DNA from: Gymnopilus junonius
Taxonomy: Eukaryota > Basidiomycota > Agaricomycetes > Agaricales > Galerinaceae
NCBI GenBank assembly: GCA_015501075.1
Contig: JADNYJ010000089.1
Location: 94,540 to 158,539, forward strand
Direction of reading: 5' to 3'
DNA length: 64,000 bases
A program made the position numbers and the translations under genes. Below, piece after piece: positions 43,959 to 55,675 of the stretch. The stretch's first letter is position 1. Each line of letters begins with the position of its first letter. A model generated the notes under the pieces. That model was given only the letters and a program-made list of their open reading frames with translations, searched no databases and was not told the origin of the DNA.

Positions 43959-46900
43959 TCAAATTTTCTCCAGCTTTCTCTTCGTCATCTCCTCATCAAA
44001 CGCGTCCCTCCACCCTTTCCGAATGGCCACATTCCGACTATACGTATCAGCCGGGTGATGGTCCACCAATCCATTATAAACCGCCACCATATCCATAGGC
44101 GTGATATTATACCTATCTCCAACAGTGGGTATCCCAACACGATGAGAGATATCCTGAATTCCGTCTATCCAGCCTTGGAGTGCTGAGTCGAAATAGCGAC
44201 GCCGTGTTCTTGATTAACGAGTGTATAATCGATGTAGATACTCGAAGACAATGTGGCAGTTCCAGTGACGATGGGCGAGCCAAGGTCATTCAGGAGTCCA
44301 GGTCCAGGTTTATCAGGTGCGTTTGGGTCCTCATAGATGCTAATTCGGAAAATGCGTCCTGATTTGAAGAATGTAGGTTCATGATCAGCGTTGAAAGGCT
44401 GCATCGCTTCTTCGTATACGTTATCAGCTACGGCGATTAATCCACTCAACAGACCATCCCTAGCCATCAAAGAAATGTGCTCATCGAGGTCGAGTATAAC
44501 TCGACCGGCAGCGAATTGGGTGTTGGGTGTTCGAAGCAGCATGTGGTCAAGGTGCTGTTGTGAGGTCGTGCCGTAGAGGTAGAAGTGCATGAATGCCGGA
44601 TATGAACTGTCAAGGTGAGAAGGTCCGATAGATCTGTTGACTATAACGCGGATGTTACTCAATTCGACTTCTTTTGCCAGGCAGTAAGGGTGTTTCGTAC
44701 TAGAGGGCAAATAAGATTAACGTTGGTATCTTAAACAAAGTAATGGAAAGGACGTACTCAAGTCCTTTGTAGACTGAGACTCGACAAGATCCATTGGAAA
44801 TGATCGTCAAGAAGAGTGACTTTTCCATTGTCAGCGTGAAGAGCGTGGAAGGGTGACCCTCGGCTTCTTGAACATATGTCTTCATCACCTCATCGGAGAG
44901 GTCACCAGTGAGAACTACCTGCTGACGATAGTTTCCGATATTGAACACCGAAATATAGGAGAGGAAAAGCCGATCCGTTCCTTGCATCACGAACGAGTGT
45001 TGAGCAGGTGATGGGACTATTCTGGCGCAACATTCCTAAGTAAAGAGTCAGTTTCGAGCTTGATGTTACGATTACGATCTTCACTTACCTCTATTTCCTC
45101 TATCGCAGCTTTTTTGAACGTATCAGAAAAGCTCTTGACCAAATTATGTGCGGTAGGGAAGGGCGACATCGGAACAAGGTTCAACACAATCAAATCTCCA
45201 TCACCTTTAAGTCCAAGGCGTTCTTTAAATTTATCAAGAGCCACACCGTAAGTCTTCTGCTCCAGCGTGGTCGATGAGACGAACAGATCGCATTTATAGG
45301 GATCGTCTTCCCGCTTGGTAACAGAGAATCTTTCAAATAATCGCCGATTCAGCAAGTTGGCCTCTTTGATATCTTCATTGACGCGTCCGTTTATGCGGAA
45401 ATTGCATGCGAAGACGGTAATAATCAGGTCCCCACCGAGCTCTGAGATACTTTTCATGATTTCCTTGCCGTGAATGATTTCGTCGTTGGGTTGATTGACG
45501 ATCTTGTCAATTATGTATTTTATTTCTTTGTCGATTTCGGACTGTGCGAGTCCTTTCTTCTCAGAGGGAAGCATAGCCAGGGTTTTGACAATCAGGTTGG
45601 GGTCATTGAACGACATTGTCGCCCAATTTGCGTAAAGCTAACAATACAGCATAAGATTAGGGTGTTTTTGCGACGTGAAGAAAGAACTTACCTTCACGGA
45701 TGTATACATCACTTCCCCAAGAAGGGAGCCATAGCCCTTACTGTCGAGACCGACAGAATGATGTGCCAGCCACACAGCAGTCGCCGCAGCTCCAGGTTTG
45801 CTATGAGGGAGTACTAAGATCTTTTTGAGTACCTTGAAAATACTGATATGACTTACCTTCCTTCAACTCCGTAAGTGCCTACACAATCCACATCGGCAGT
45901 CGTGTTGATATACGAAGCGGTCACAGTGACCATGAACCGCAACCGTTCATCCCTATAACATAACGAGCCAGCAGGATAGGGTATAAAGCCAGCCTTGTGA
46001 GGGTCAATGGTAGTGGAATCGGCATGACGGATCGAAAACAATTGGTTCTGGCTGTATTCAGAAAGCGGCTGTTCAAGAACGATATCGCTATGTGGAAGAG
46101 CGATAGAATGTGCCGGTATAATCACTTTAGGAGGTGTGGGCTGTGTTAAGAGGAATGAGTATTGATTGATAAATGGAAGGATTTTGGGTGTGGTGCGTAC
46201 GACCATTGAACAGAAGTATCCTCCCTGATATCAAATTAACTTCAATTTGGCCAATTTCGAATGATAGACGCACCCACGCAGCGTCAGCGTGGACGTAGAA
46301 TGAAAGCCCTCTCTTTTGAAAATTTGCTCGAAGACGCAGGATATCGAAGAGCGGATCCACGGCGCCGTGTTCAGTCGTTCCCATGATTGCCACTACGCAA
46401 TAGACGGTTTGCTGGTCCTTCAGACATTTTTCGAGATGCGTATTCAAGCTGGCCATATCCATACAGACGCTTATATCTACGTCGATGTGGATAAGATTGT
46501 CAATTCCGATGCCGGTAATAGCTGTAACAGGAAATCATTCAATGAGAGAGGAGTACCATGAGACATCTGATGACGAAGGATATCGAAGAAGGCAAACTCA
46601 CACGTCGACTTCAACCATGAATAATGATTCGCCACGCTAATCAATACCTGTGGAGATTTAATATCAAAATGCTTCTCCAAAGCATCTTTACCAGTATTAG
46701 CGATGAGATAGTCCTTGACAGAATTTTCGATGAAACGAGTCGAAATCCCGTAATCAGCGATAAGTCGAGTGGGAAGGCTGAGGATTTCATCGACTGTGAG
46801 GTTTAGTAATTCCCATGCTGAGCAATCTACGAATTTCTTCTTGACGCCAGAGCATAGCGTCGTTTCCAGTCCATCCGCAAATTTCAAGCGGCCTTCTTTC

Positions 46901-47619
46901 ACAGCACGCTGCAGTGATAACGGATAGAACTTTAAATTGCGGACTAAATGTCGAGTACAATGTCAGTTCAATACATACGGTAAATTTCAAGCACTCACCG
47001 ACCCAAAGAGACTCCAAATTGGCGATGCTACCATCACATGTTATATGTCCCCATCCAACTGGAAGAGAGAGACCGACCGTTGGCCCAGAATCATAGAAAG
47101 AGCGGTACCCAACCAATTGGCAAAGCTGCTGCCCGACCAGATACTCAACGTAGCTGGTGATAGGGCTAGCCTCTGGAGTAACGTTGTTCTGATTCCAGAG
47201 CAATCCGACAAGGTAGCCCAGAATAGCTGGCATCAGCGGATCGGAGGTCATATGCCCATTGTAGCGAGGAGAGAAGAAGGGGATGCAGTGTTTCGCGAGT
47301 AGGCCATTGAGAACGCTTAGGTAGCTGTCGAATTTCTGAACTTGCTCGGAAAACGCTGTTGATTCGGTTATCTGTCGATCGATAAAGACCTTTCATAAAT
47401 GTAAGTGAAGGATTTTAATGTAGATGAGGAAATGCGTACCGGATCGTCAGGGAAGAAGCGTTCGCGAGCTTCTAAGGTCTCTTGAACAATTTCTGCGAAC
47501 TTATCTCGGAGAATTGCGTGGTTCTCTGCCCTCGGTCCAAGAAATAACGCACATATTCGTTCATGGGCTGTGTTTAAACTAGAGTAACCACGTTCTGAAG
47601 TAGCCTTACGGGACATCAT
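43959..47619 (-). CDS. PLP-dependent group II decarboxylase, about 1050 residues
   Basis: Ten exons are phase-consistent: 47440-47619, 46999-47389, 46602-46943, 46274-46521, 46201-46224, 45857-46140, 45692-45800, 45089-45637, 44758-45035, then 44699 to 43959. The fold is the glutamate/aromatic decarboxylase type: NGHMTSDPLMPAILGYL, NQNNV, CDGSIANLESLW, HADAAWGGY (His382, Asp384 for the cofactor ring) and DPHKAGFIPYPAG with the Schiff-base Lys444. A long C-terminal region of unknown fold (about 520-1048) is typical of the large fungal members. Near 44195 the frame hits TAG (AISTQHSKAG) while another frame continues RYFDSALQGWIDGIQDISHR to a stop at 43959. One indel there truncates about 70 residues or is an assembly error. 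The substrate amino acid cannot be told. Confidence 0.85.
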
Positions 47620-48090
47620 ATATACCTTTATGTGTGGGAGTTTTTGCGATGAAGATTGTAAAAGGCCTCGCTGGGGGGTATAAACGTTAGCTATACTTCA
47701 GGCATTCGGAATTCTGACGTTCGAGATCAAGTTAGCACAGAGTACATGGCCAGAACTTTTACTTCCCGTCTTCATCAGACAGATTCGACTTCATCCAGAC
47801 GCGAATATTGAACTTGGTTCCGGCCCCTGCGCTGTTTCCGATAGATAGGGCTGAGTTTACCATCATAGAATCAATCTGGACCTTTCTGGCCTCGATCCTT
47901 CAGTTCAAAGTCTATGTGAGTGTATAGAAGCGATGAAGATCATAGGAGGAGCTAATACCTTCATACCTTTAGCACAATCGAAAAGGTGATACTTGAGAGA
48001 GCGTTGTCACGCTTTCAAGTTGTTTTCGTTTGGTTCCATCTGATCTTTTCGCCCCGCGAGACAGTGAATTTCTGGTTGATGTTTGCTGCT
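47620..48090. other. Intergenic, promoter of the decarboxylase
   Basis: No gene is visible. The segment separates the minus-strand decarboxylase from the plus-strand G-alpha relic and is expected to carry the decarboxylase promoter. Confidence 0.4.
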
Positions 48091-48099
48091 GCTTAGCTC

Positions 48100-48700
48100 T
48101 CCGACTAATAAACGTTTGTAAGTCATCCTTGGAATTCAAGATCTCGAGCTGATACAAGTCGTCGAAATCCATGTTCCTCTTCGAAGAATCACCCCATTCA
48201 CCTCATTTGAATCTGGGGAGGTCCATTTGCACATAAAGATCCTTTAGCAACGCATTCTTCAGCGTCTTTTTCACCAAGAGCGACTTGCCAGAGCACCATT
48301 TGAATTCCAGGATTAATTTCAAGGACTATGCTCTGGACTATGACGAAAGGGAAATTGACGCTTAGGCGACAGTAGCGCGTAAGTCCACATATTTGCTTTA
48401 TGAGGGGTCTTCTGCTAACTCAATCACGGAGTAGTTTGGCGCAAGAAATATAGAAAGGCGGCATGAGTAAGTCGGTATCAACTTTCGACGGCTATTCACC
48501 TTTTTTTGGTGTAAACTGCTTGGCGGTATCTACAATTCAGGTTACTTTTGTTCACTTGCTTACCCATATAATTATCAGGACGTCAAATTGAGTATTGAAA
48601 GCATGGAGTGATGTACATTAATTAACAGTGAAACTGAATATCCTTTCGCATCATATAAGGTGTAATCTTTGTTCTAGGGACCTTCAACTTGAATGAACTG
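48100..48700 (+). pseudogene. Tail-only relic of a G-alpha-like gene
   Basis: This segment matches the 3' part of the copy at 55680-57430. The order is the same: ACGTTTGTAAGTCA, GTCGTCGAAA.CCATG, a G4 region reading NAFFSVFFTKSDLPEHHL, then CAATCACGGAGTA.TTTGGC and the trailing GGGACCTTCAA. Stops interrupt the coding parts. All exons upstream of G4 are missing. By position it is the left partner of the next G-alpha-like gene, as the 55.7-kb copy is for the 57.9-kb one. Confidence 0.7.
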
Positions 48701-49150
48701 AACCCAAGTACGTTACACATCCACATCATTTTGAATATACCGGGTCATTTCCTGATAATATATAATTCCTCCGTTCTTTCCAACTTCGATTTGCGTCCAC
48801 GTCTACCTACCCATTTTGTACACAAAAGAGTAGTCAAGACTTCGAATCTGAAGCGGCACTGGTGTCGGGCAGTAAGTCCAAGCCAGAAATAGTCACAGCG
48901 CACAGCCACGACCGCGGCCTGATCTGTCCGACTCCCATGATGCATGATCCTCCAGAAGCGACAGGTTGTGCCCTGGGAAACGTTGTTCCATTTATCTTGG
49001 CTCATTCACGTCCGTCAAAAACCTACTCACCGACTTGTCGACTCCACCTACGTGTCCGGCTTCGTGATTCCAAGTACATCATCAAAGTCCGGTCACTGGT
49101 TTCTGAGGCCTCTCTGAGCCGTCGCATCAAAGTCAAAGGGTCGTACTAGG

Positions 49151-51006
49151 ATGAAGACTTCACCGTCTGTTAATACTAGCAATGTCAATACTTTCCCTTT
49201 CGCGCTACAAAGCCTCAAGCACGCGGTGGAAGCTCTTCAAGAACGTGGGAGGGTCAAGAAGGAAGAAAAGGCTGCAAAACGTCGTTCAGCCCTCATCGAC
49301 GAGGATTTGAAGCAGCAGAGGAGTAGAGTAAAGCAGGAAGCGTACCGTTCCGCCCGAATTATGTTGGTCGGATTTCCTGGAAGTGGTGCGTTGGCGTATG
49401 TCTATTTCTCACCTCCTCGTTCTGATTATCGCTTTCCTTTGTGTTTAATAAGGCAAGTCAACTACGGTCAAATGTTAGTCTCTTTCTTCATCCAATAATA
49501 TCTTGAAGCTCTCAACGTGTTCATCGCCTACTCAGATTTTCGTACGATATACGAGAAGGAAAGGTGGGAAGCAGAACGACCGTCTTGGCGGGCTATTATC
49601 CTCCTGAATACCATCCAATCCTTCATTCACTTGTTCGAGTTCGACCAAGAAGGCCTCTTCACGGATGAGCAACTCACATTTGAGGGTGATAATCTGGATC
49701 ATGCCCTGTTGTTATCGCAGGCCGAGGTTGAACCTGTATCCGTTCGGGATCATGAAGGAACTAGAGAAGAGGGCGTGGGTTTCTCACTGCAAAGCATTAC
49801 GGTTCAAGGAATATCAACTTCTAAATCATCGTCAGATGGAGGATACGCTACGAACTCCAGTTTCTTCCTTCTTTATACGGCCTTGAAGCGGATCTGAAGA
49901 ACAGTATACAGAAGGAGCACTGCTCACGCCCTGAAACGTATCCAACGGTTCCCGGTTCGGCTCACGGCGCTACGAATCCTCCTATACGGAATTTTGAACA
50001 ATGCGCTGAAGATTTCTTTGGCTTACTCCCCGAATTATGGACGAACTGGAATAAAGCTGCTATCTCACGAAACGAGGCACGTTTGGGGTATCCACATTGG
50101 CTGTAAGCTCCCTCCATATATCATTGAACTCTCTTTTATGGAAGCTCAGTTATGAAATTTAGGAATTCCGATGATATATTCAGGATTTCCAAGCCTGATT
50201 ATCAGCCGACAGATATTGATATCTTACATGTTGATCTGAGGAGTGTTTGTTTGAGAAGGGATCCCGTAGAAAGGACTGCCATAGGTATGTCATTTTCTCT
50301 CTGGTAATCCGCTCTGCATCTCTCCGCCTAGAGGTTCCTGAGAGCATCATATTTTATGACATTGACCGCTCTGTGGATGTTATGGTATCGTCCATTCGAC
50401 TTACTATTGACTCTTCGTTACTGACGGCTGATTCTGCCCAGTGGACTCATGTCTGGACAAACTATGCAGATACCATGCTGGACCATCTTATATTTCGTAA
50501 GTCGTTGTATGCCCCCAACGCTGACCATCTCTCATTATTCCTCTCTATAGATGTTTGTGAGTCATTCCTTCTGGATCTAGTGCGTGCAATAGAGCTTATA
50601 CACGTCAATGAAAGCAATGTCAATTTTCGAAGAATCTGATCCTGGGTCTCACCAAACAAAGAGACGTAACGACTTTAATGACTCGCTCAGCCTGTGGAAA
50701 TCCATCTGCGGGTCAAGATTACGTCGAAGTACTGTGTTCATCGTTTTCTTCACTAAAGTCGACCTACTACAACGGCAATTGAACTCTGGAATTTATTTCA
50801 CAGATCATGTTCCTAACTATATCAAGGGCGGGAACAGAACTGACGATATTCTCTCCTGTAAGTCCGTGTATATAATGACACCCTCCTCCTTTGCTGATTC
50901 GGCTTTTTTGGGTCAGTCTGGCGCCGGGAATATGGGAATACGGCGATGGCTACTGGATACTTGTCCTGGCAAGATATTCAATTCTTCAACCTCTCTTTCA
51001 ATGTGA
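49151..51006 (+). CDS. Divergent G-alpha-like protein, GTPase motifs degraded
   Basis: Exon 1 (49151-49385) reads MKTSPSVNTS, a basic helix, RSALIDEDLKQQ and the P-loop RIMLVGFPGSG. A 21-nt exon (49453-49473) completes GKSTTVK, and exon 3 starts at 49536 (FRTIYEKERWEAERPSWR). Later parts include GLEADLKN, a switch I region reading KPDYQPTDIDILHVDLRSV, a G3 region FYDIDRSVDVM and G4 as FFTKVDLLQ. The catalytic Arg and the DxxGQ motif are therefore missing, while P-loop and TKxD remain. At about 49800-49880 the reading frame must change, by an unplaced intron or a frameshift. A GTP-binding but non-hydrolysing or non-functional protein is possible. An SR-kinase relic follows 0.6 kb downstream. 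Confidence 0.55.
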
Positions 51007-51599
51007 ACTCATTAAAATTAACCCATATTATTGAATGACTTATATTTATGTCTTTCAGGACTTGAAATCGAGTTTGACAAGTATGGAGCGATGTGTGTGG
51101 ATTTATATTAACTGGTAGTTGCTCACTTATTCATTCACCCTCAGTGAAATGGGACATTCCGATACGACATATCGGAGTCAACGTTTGCGTTGAACTCCAA
51201 TAAGAATGGAGTCGGCAGCTCCAGTATCGGAGCTAATTGAAATGGAAAGTTTTGCTGTGAGATGAGATCCTGATCGAAAAGGTGCTGTGAGCGGTTGCTA
51301 TCTCATCTTATCGGCCCGTGAGAAAAGAAAATTCTGGCTGATGTTCGCTGCCGCCTACATCTCTCTCTTCTTCCTTCCCTACTCCTTGACCGCACAGCAA
51401 CCCCCACATTTGAGCGTGCGATGTCACCCCACCATGCTACTCCACAGCGAGTCTCGTCTGCCCCATGCTAGCCACTGTCTCCTCATCTGGCCTTTCTTTT
51501 CGATTCCGATTCCTCAATCTCTGCCGACCTTCCTTCTTGGTATTTCGCTATGGAGGCATTGCGCTAAAGGGCGTCAAGTCCTTTCGACGTTATCACCGG

Positions 51600-53160
51600 A
51601 ACGGCACGGGATGAGACCAGTTCATCAATGCATCACGTCCTCCACCCCCCCGTCGCCCTGAGGCCCTTCCATTCTCAACCCACCGCCGTCCCCGGCCCAC
51701 GTCATCTCTTTTCGCAACCATTTCTGCTTCTGCCGCCAGGACGAAATGGCCTCCGAGTCTGCAGTGCATGGTGCTCGAAGCTTGAGGCCTTGAGGTGCAG
51801 GCCGAGAATTCGCCCGACTTCTTCAGACTGCACGAGAAGAACAAGTGCGTTAGCGTAACGTTGGTCAAGCAAACCTCCAAGGACTCGCATCGCTGCTGCG
51901 GTGTCATCCATATCTGTACGTGCTTGTTCGTTTCTTTTCTTGCTTTCGTTCGCTGACACACACTGCTGATATCAAGCCCGAAAACGTTCTCCTTTTCACT
52001 GACGTTGTAGAATCCATCATCTCTGTCGAGCTTACCGCGTCATCCGCCACCGCCAGCACTCCACCCGCCACCGCAGCACTCCACCGACCCGGCTCGTGTG
52101 CGTACCACCCCCAAAGGTCGAGAAAGCAACGAAAATCCAAGATCCGACTACACGTCTCGCGGCTTTTCCCTTCACCTTTCTTCGGAAGCAGCACTATGCT
52201 GGATCGATGAGCGTTTGGCATGTCGAAAATCGAGAGAGAAGCCCACACGCCAACACCTTCGACTTCCGTGGACAAGCACGCTTTGATGATGAAGCGGAGT
52301 CATCCCCCATCCCAGTCGACTGATCTGGCGGCGGAGGTGAGCCAGGCATGGCTAGATACGCGTGGCAGATTCGTCGGCCGTGACGGACCTGCTGGCCCCT
52401 CCCTCCCTCCTCTCTCAACCCGGGCCCAACGCGACGCGTCCCATCCCCGTACCTGGCAAACCGACTCCCGACGTGGAACTCGCACCTGGATCTATGATAT
52501 CGATCGACCGCGAGTCGGATGAGGATTCCTCGGCGTTGTATGTACGATGCGTTGGCACAGAAGATGGCGATCCAGATCGCCGATTTTGGAAATGGTTCGA
52601 TTTTTGGACTTTTTTTTTTTTACTTCGCTCCATGTCTTATTCTTATTCTTTTCACAGCTACGTGGGTCGAGTATCATAAATGCCATGGACGATATTCAGA
52701 CGCGTCGGTACTGATGTCCAGAGGGTATTATGGGCGCAAAGTGGAGTCCTAGTTCGGATTTGTGGGGTGTGGCTTGTATTGTAAGCAATCGATTAATCCT
52801 TTGCCTTTTTTCGACTGTAAGCTCATATATGCTGTCTAGCTGTTCAAACTCATCACTGGCGGCGATTACTTCTTCGACCCCCGCCTCTGGAACGCGGTAT
52901 AGTAAGAATGATGACCATATCGCCCAGATCATCGAGCTGCTGGGTGAAATCCCCAAGAGCATCGCCTTCTCCGGCAAGTACCCTTGTGAGTTCATCAATC
53001 GCAAAAGTCAGTTCATTTCTCTTGTATATCTCTTCAATTCAAGCTCACCGTCGTATTCTTTAGGTAGAACTCCGACATACCAACAAGCTTCGTTATTGGC
53101 CTCTCGAATCTGTCCTCCATGACAAATACCTCATCCCACTCACCCGTGGTACTTTACTTT
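51600..53160 (+). pseudogene. SRPK-type protein kinase, decayed (copy A)
   Basis: Kinase landmarks appear in order. A degraded stretch near 51770-51900 ends HRCCGVIH. DIKPENVLLFTDVVESIIS lies near 51975. A spacer rich in Ser/Pro follows (STMLDR; STDLAAEVSQAW). Then come IQIADFGNATWVEYH across an intron (52566-52680), DDIQTRRY-stop-CPEGIMGAKW, SPSSDLWGVACI, LFKLITGGDYFFDP, a frame change, SGTRYSKNDDHIAQIIELLG and LRHTNKLRYWPLESVLHDKY. The long insert between lobes and ADFGNA are typical of SR-protein kinases. TGA at 52712-52714 replaces the Arg of the YRxPE activation segment, and a 1-nt shift follows near 52885. The N-lobe upstream of 51700 is not recognisable. It is a pseudogene. Confidence 0.8.
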
Positions 53161-53362
53161 AGGCCTGTTTCTGATATTCGATCTGTACATATATGTATGT
53201 CGATTTATTGTAATATACCTATGTAAATTACACTGATCGCGGCTCGGCAAAATGGTTCTCGGATTGAAGACGCTCAGTCAAAGTGTTGGCAGGATTGAAG
53301 CTGGACGTCTTAAACGAAGAAGAGGAATACATTTCATTCATTTAAAAGACAATACGGAGTGC

Positions 53363-55547
53363 TCATTTGAAAATGTCATATAATACAGCCAAACGGATGA
53401 CCAGAGAGTCGTAGAATCCACCAAATAATTGTTTACGGTCCTTTCGAGCTCCCAATGCCTGCGTGAGATTTGAACATGCTGGATAAAAGATATGACCGGA
53501 AGGAGAGGACGGAAAGGGGTTATTCATACTACAATTGTCCACAAAGTGCTTGAGGTAGTGGTAGTAAAATGAGAGAAACCTGTATAAGCAGTCCAGCCGG
53601 GGCGCACTTACTTGAATCACAAAGTACATCGCTGAGAGAGGCCAATAATCCATGAACCCCAGTGAGAAACGCACCTCGTCTAAGCGAACCAGACTGAACC
53701 ACACTGAGCGTGTTAGCTGTGGTTAGGCGTTTGCGTCCTGGCGGGTTTTGGTCAGGTATTCAACCTATCCAGATATTGCAGAATCAAACAATATATTGAT
53801 TTCCATACGACGGTATCTAACAATATCGAGTCGTATCTATTAAATCTACTAGGTACTCTCAGCATCGTGAACCTAGCCACACCGAACCATGCCCAGCAGA
53901 TGCCCTTGCCTTGCATAAGACCGCCCGAAAATAAGGAAGTCAGCCTAAGTCCGAACGGCATAAATAACATGGCACGTACTGGTCATAGCTTTACGACTCT
54001 GTTGACGAGACCGAGAAAACGACCACGAAGCAGGACATACCGATCAACTGCAAGAGGTAATGTCAGTACGAAGGCATAAAAAAGAGGATATATGCATACT
54101 TGACGTGTATTGTGCGCATTCGAATGGGCAAATGGCAGCGAGAGGAGGCTTTCGAAAATCGCCCGAATATCTCGAATACGGTCAGAAAGAAATGCAATCC
54201 AGGATCGTAAACTTACCGGGTCCCCAAACAATTCAGAGCGACACTCTGTCCTACATCCAATTGGCCGAAAAGGACGTCACAGACATCCACTTGCATATAG
54301 CGAAACAGGGGACAATGTGAGTGCCAATTATCATAAAGAGAATGAAATGGGAAGGGGTACCTTGACGTTTCCTGCCTTGATCCCCTGAATACGCGCTGTT
54401 TGGTCGCACTTGTCGTCGCGGCACCGTCAAGTGAGCCAGGCATGCTATTACGAGCGCATATGTGAATATATAGAAGGGATATGAAGGGCTAGAAGTACGT
54501 ACCTGGCTTCCATGACCTTAAAACATGACCAATCCTGTTCAACTGCTAACGCTGCGCTCCGACGGGCCCTTAATGCGAGCCCGAAACTCGGCTATTGTCC
54601 TTGTGGTCGTAGGTGTTGCAGATCAAGGGAGAGATCTAACGCGAGCATGTTGGTATTGAAGAGGGAGGGTTCCAGCAGGGGAAATTGCGTAGAGCGCAGG
54701 CCAGGAGAGAGTGAGGTGGTGGTTGGGGTGAGAGAGGTCGTCACATGTTCGTGACGCAGCGCACCAATAAATTCGAAGTCGAGCAAAGGCAGAACGCCCT
54801 TGCCACAGGACATAGTTTTAAAAAATTCCAAGTTCGAATTCGCTCGACTACGATATGCACGCGTGCTGCAGAAATACCTCAGGAGGAAAATCAAAGAGCG
54901 AAAGACAAACCCATGTCGAGATTTGATAGATCCGGTTCGGTGATGTTAGGCAAGCTTGGCTCAGTTCCGTCTCGCTCGATTTGGTGAGGTGCATTTCTCA
55001 CTGGGAGCTTGAACAACATTAAGGAGATGGCGTACTCTGATTCGATAAAGAGCCAGCGTATCCTGGTGCCATCGGAAAAAGTAATCAGTGCTTGGATATG
55101 AAAGCAAAAAAAAGGAGACGTACCCCATCACTGAGAAACGCATTCGTATCGCGTAGGTTTGCAGCTTGCGCTGACATCACACTCACAAGCTCCTGCTCTA
55201 CTTTTGTCGCCCTCTCAGTCTCTCGAGTGACAAGCTCCCTAAGCTCCTTCTCTGTATTCTCCGCAAGCGCAAGAAGCGCTTTCATCTGCAAGCGCATCTC
55301 TTTCATCTCCACTTGCATTTTGTCCGCCTGGCTCTCTATTGTAAATCGTTTCTCCTCTTCTTTCTGCAAATTAGTGAGGTACCCATGTGCCTTACAATTC
55401 CTTCTCATTAGATGTGTGGATCAACGAAAGGTAATGCCACTGTACCTCATCTGCGGCAACCTTCTCACGGCCAACAGCCGGAAAAGAATGTTTCATTTCA
55501 AACATAAAGATGCATTTCTCAACATCTCCAACAAGATTCCTGACCAT
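53363..55547 (-). CDS. Hypothetical coiled-coil protein, multi-exon
   Basis: The first two exons are clear: 55446-55547 (MVRNLVGDVEKCIFMFEMKH...AADE, 34 codons) and 55124-55363 (80 codons). The second is a coiled coil (MQVEMKEMRLQMKALLALAE; TEKELRELVTRETERATKVE). Further segments follow: DTLALYRIR near 55050, LPVRNAPHQIERDGTEPSLP near 54990 and, at the 3' end, LDEVRFSLGFMDYWPLSAMY and FGGFYDSLVIRLAVLYDIF before the stop at 53363. The middle (53750-54900) has several open pieces I could not join. No family is recognised. It separates the two G-alpha/SR-kinase blocks and starts 0.13 kb from the truncated end of the next G-alpha copy, transcribed away from it. Confidence 0.45.
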
Positions 55548-55675
55548 GGTTGAGGAATCGGAATTCGAAGGAGGATATGGTAAGACGAGAACTACGATTG
55601 ATATCGGGACTTGAACGTGGCAATGGAAATAACTGTCACGGTCACACCTTGGTTGAACGATATTTCGTTCATGCT

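Noticed and set aside
51287..51661. Separate membrane-protein gene upstream of SR-kinase copy A
   Set aside because: The hydrophobic frame is not kept in the paralogous position (59470-59830), where frames shift repeatedly. It is best seen as degraded 5' sequence of the kinase unit.
54592..54894. Independent 100-codon gene on the minus strand
   Set aside because: It lies within the span of the coiled-coil gene, lacks a good start context, and is probably an unplaced exon or intron sequence of that gene.
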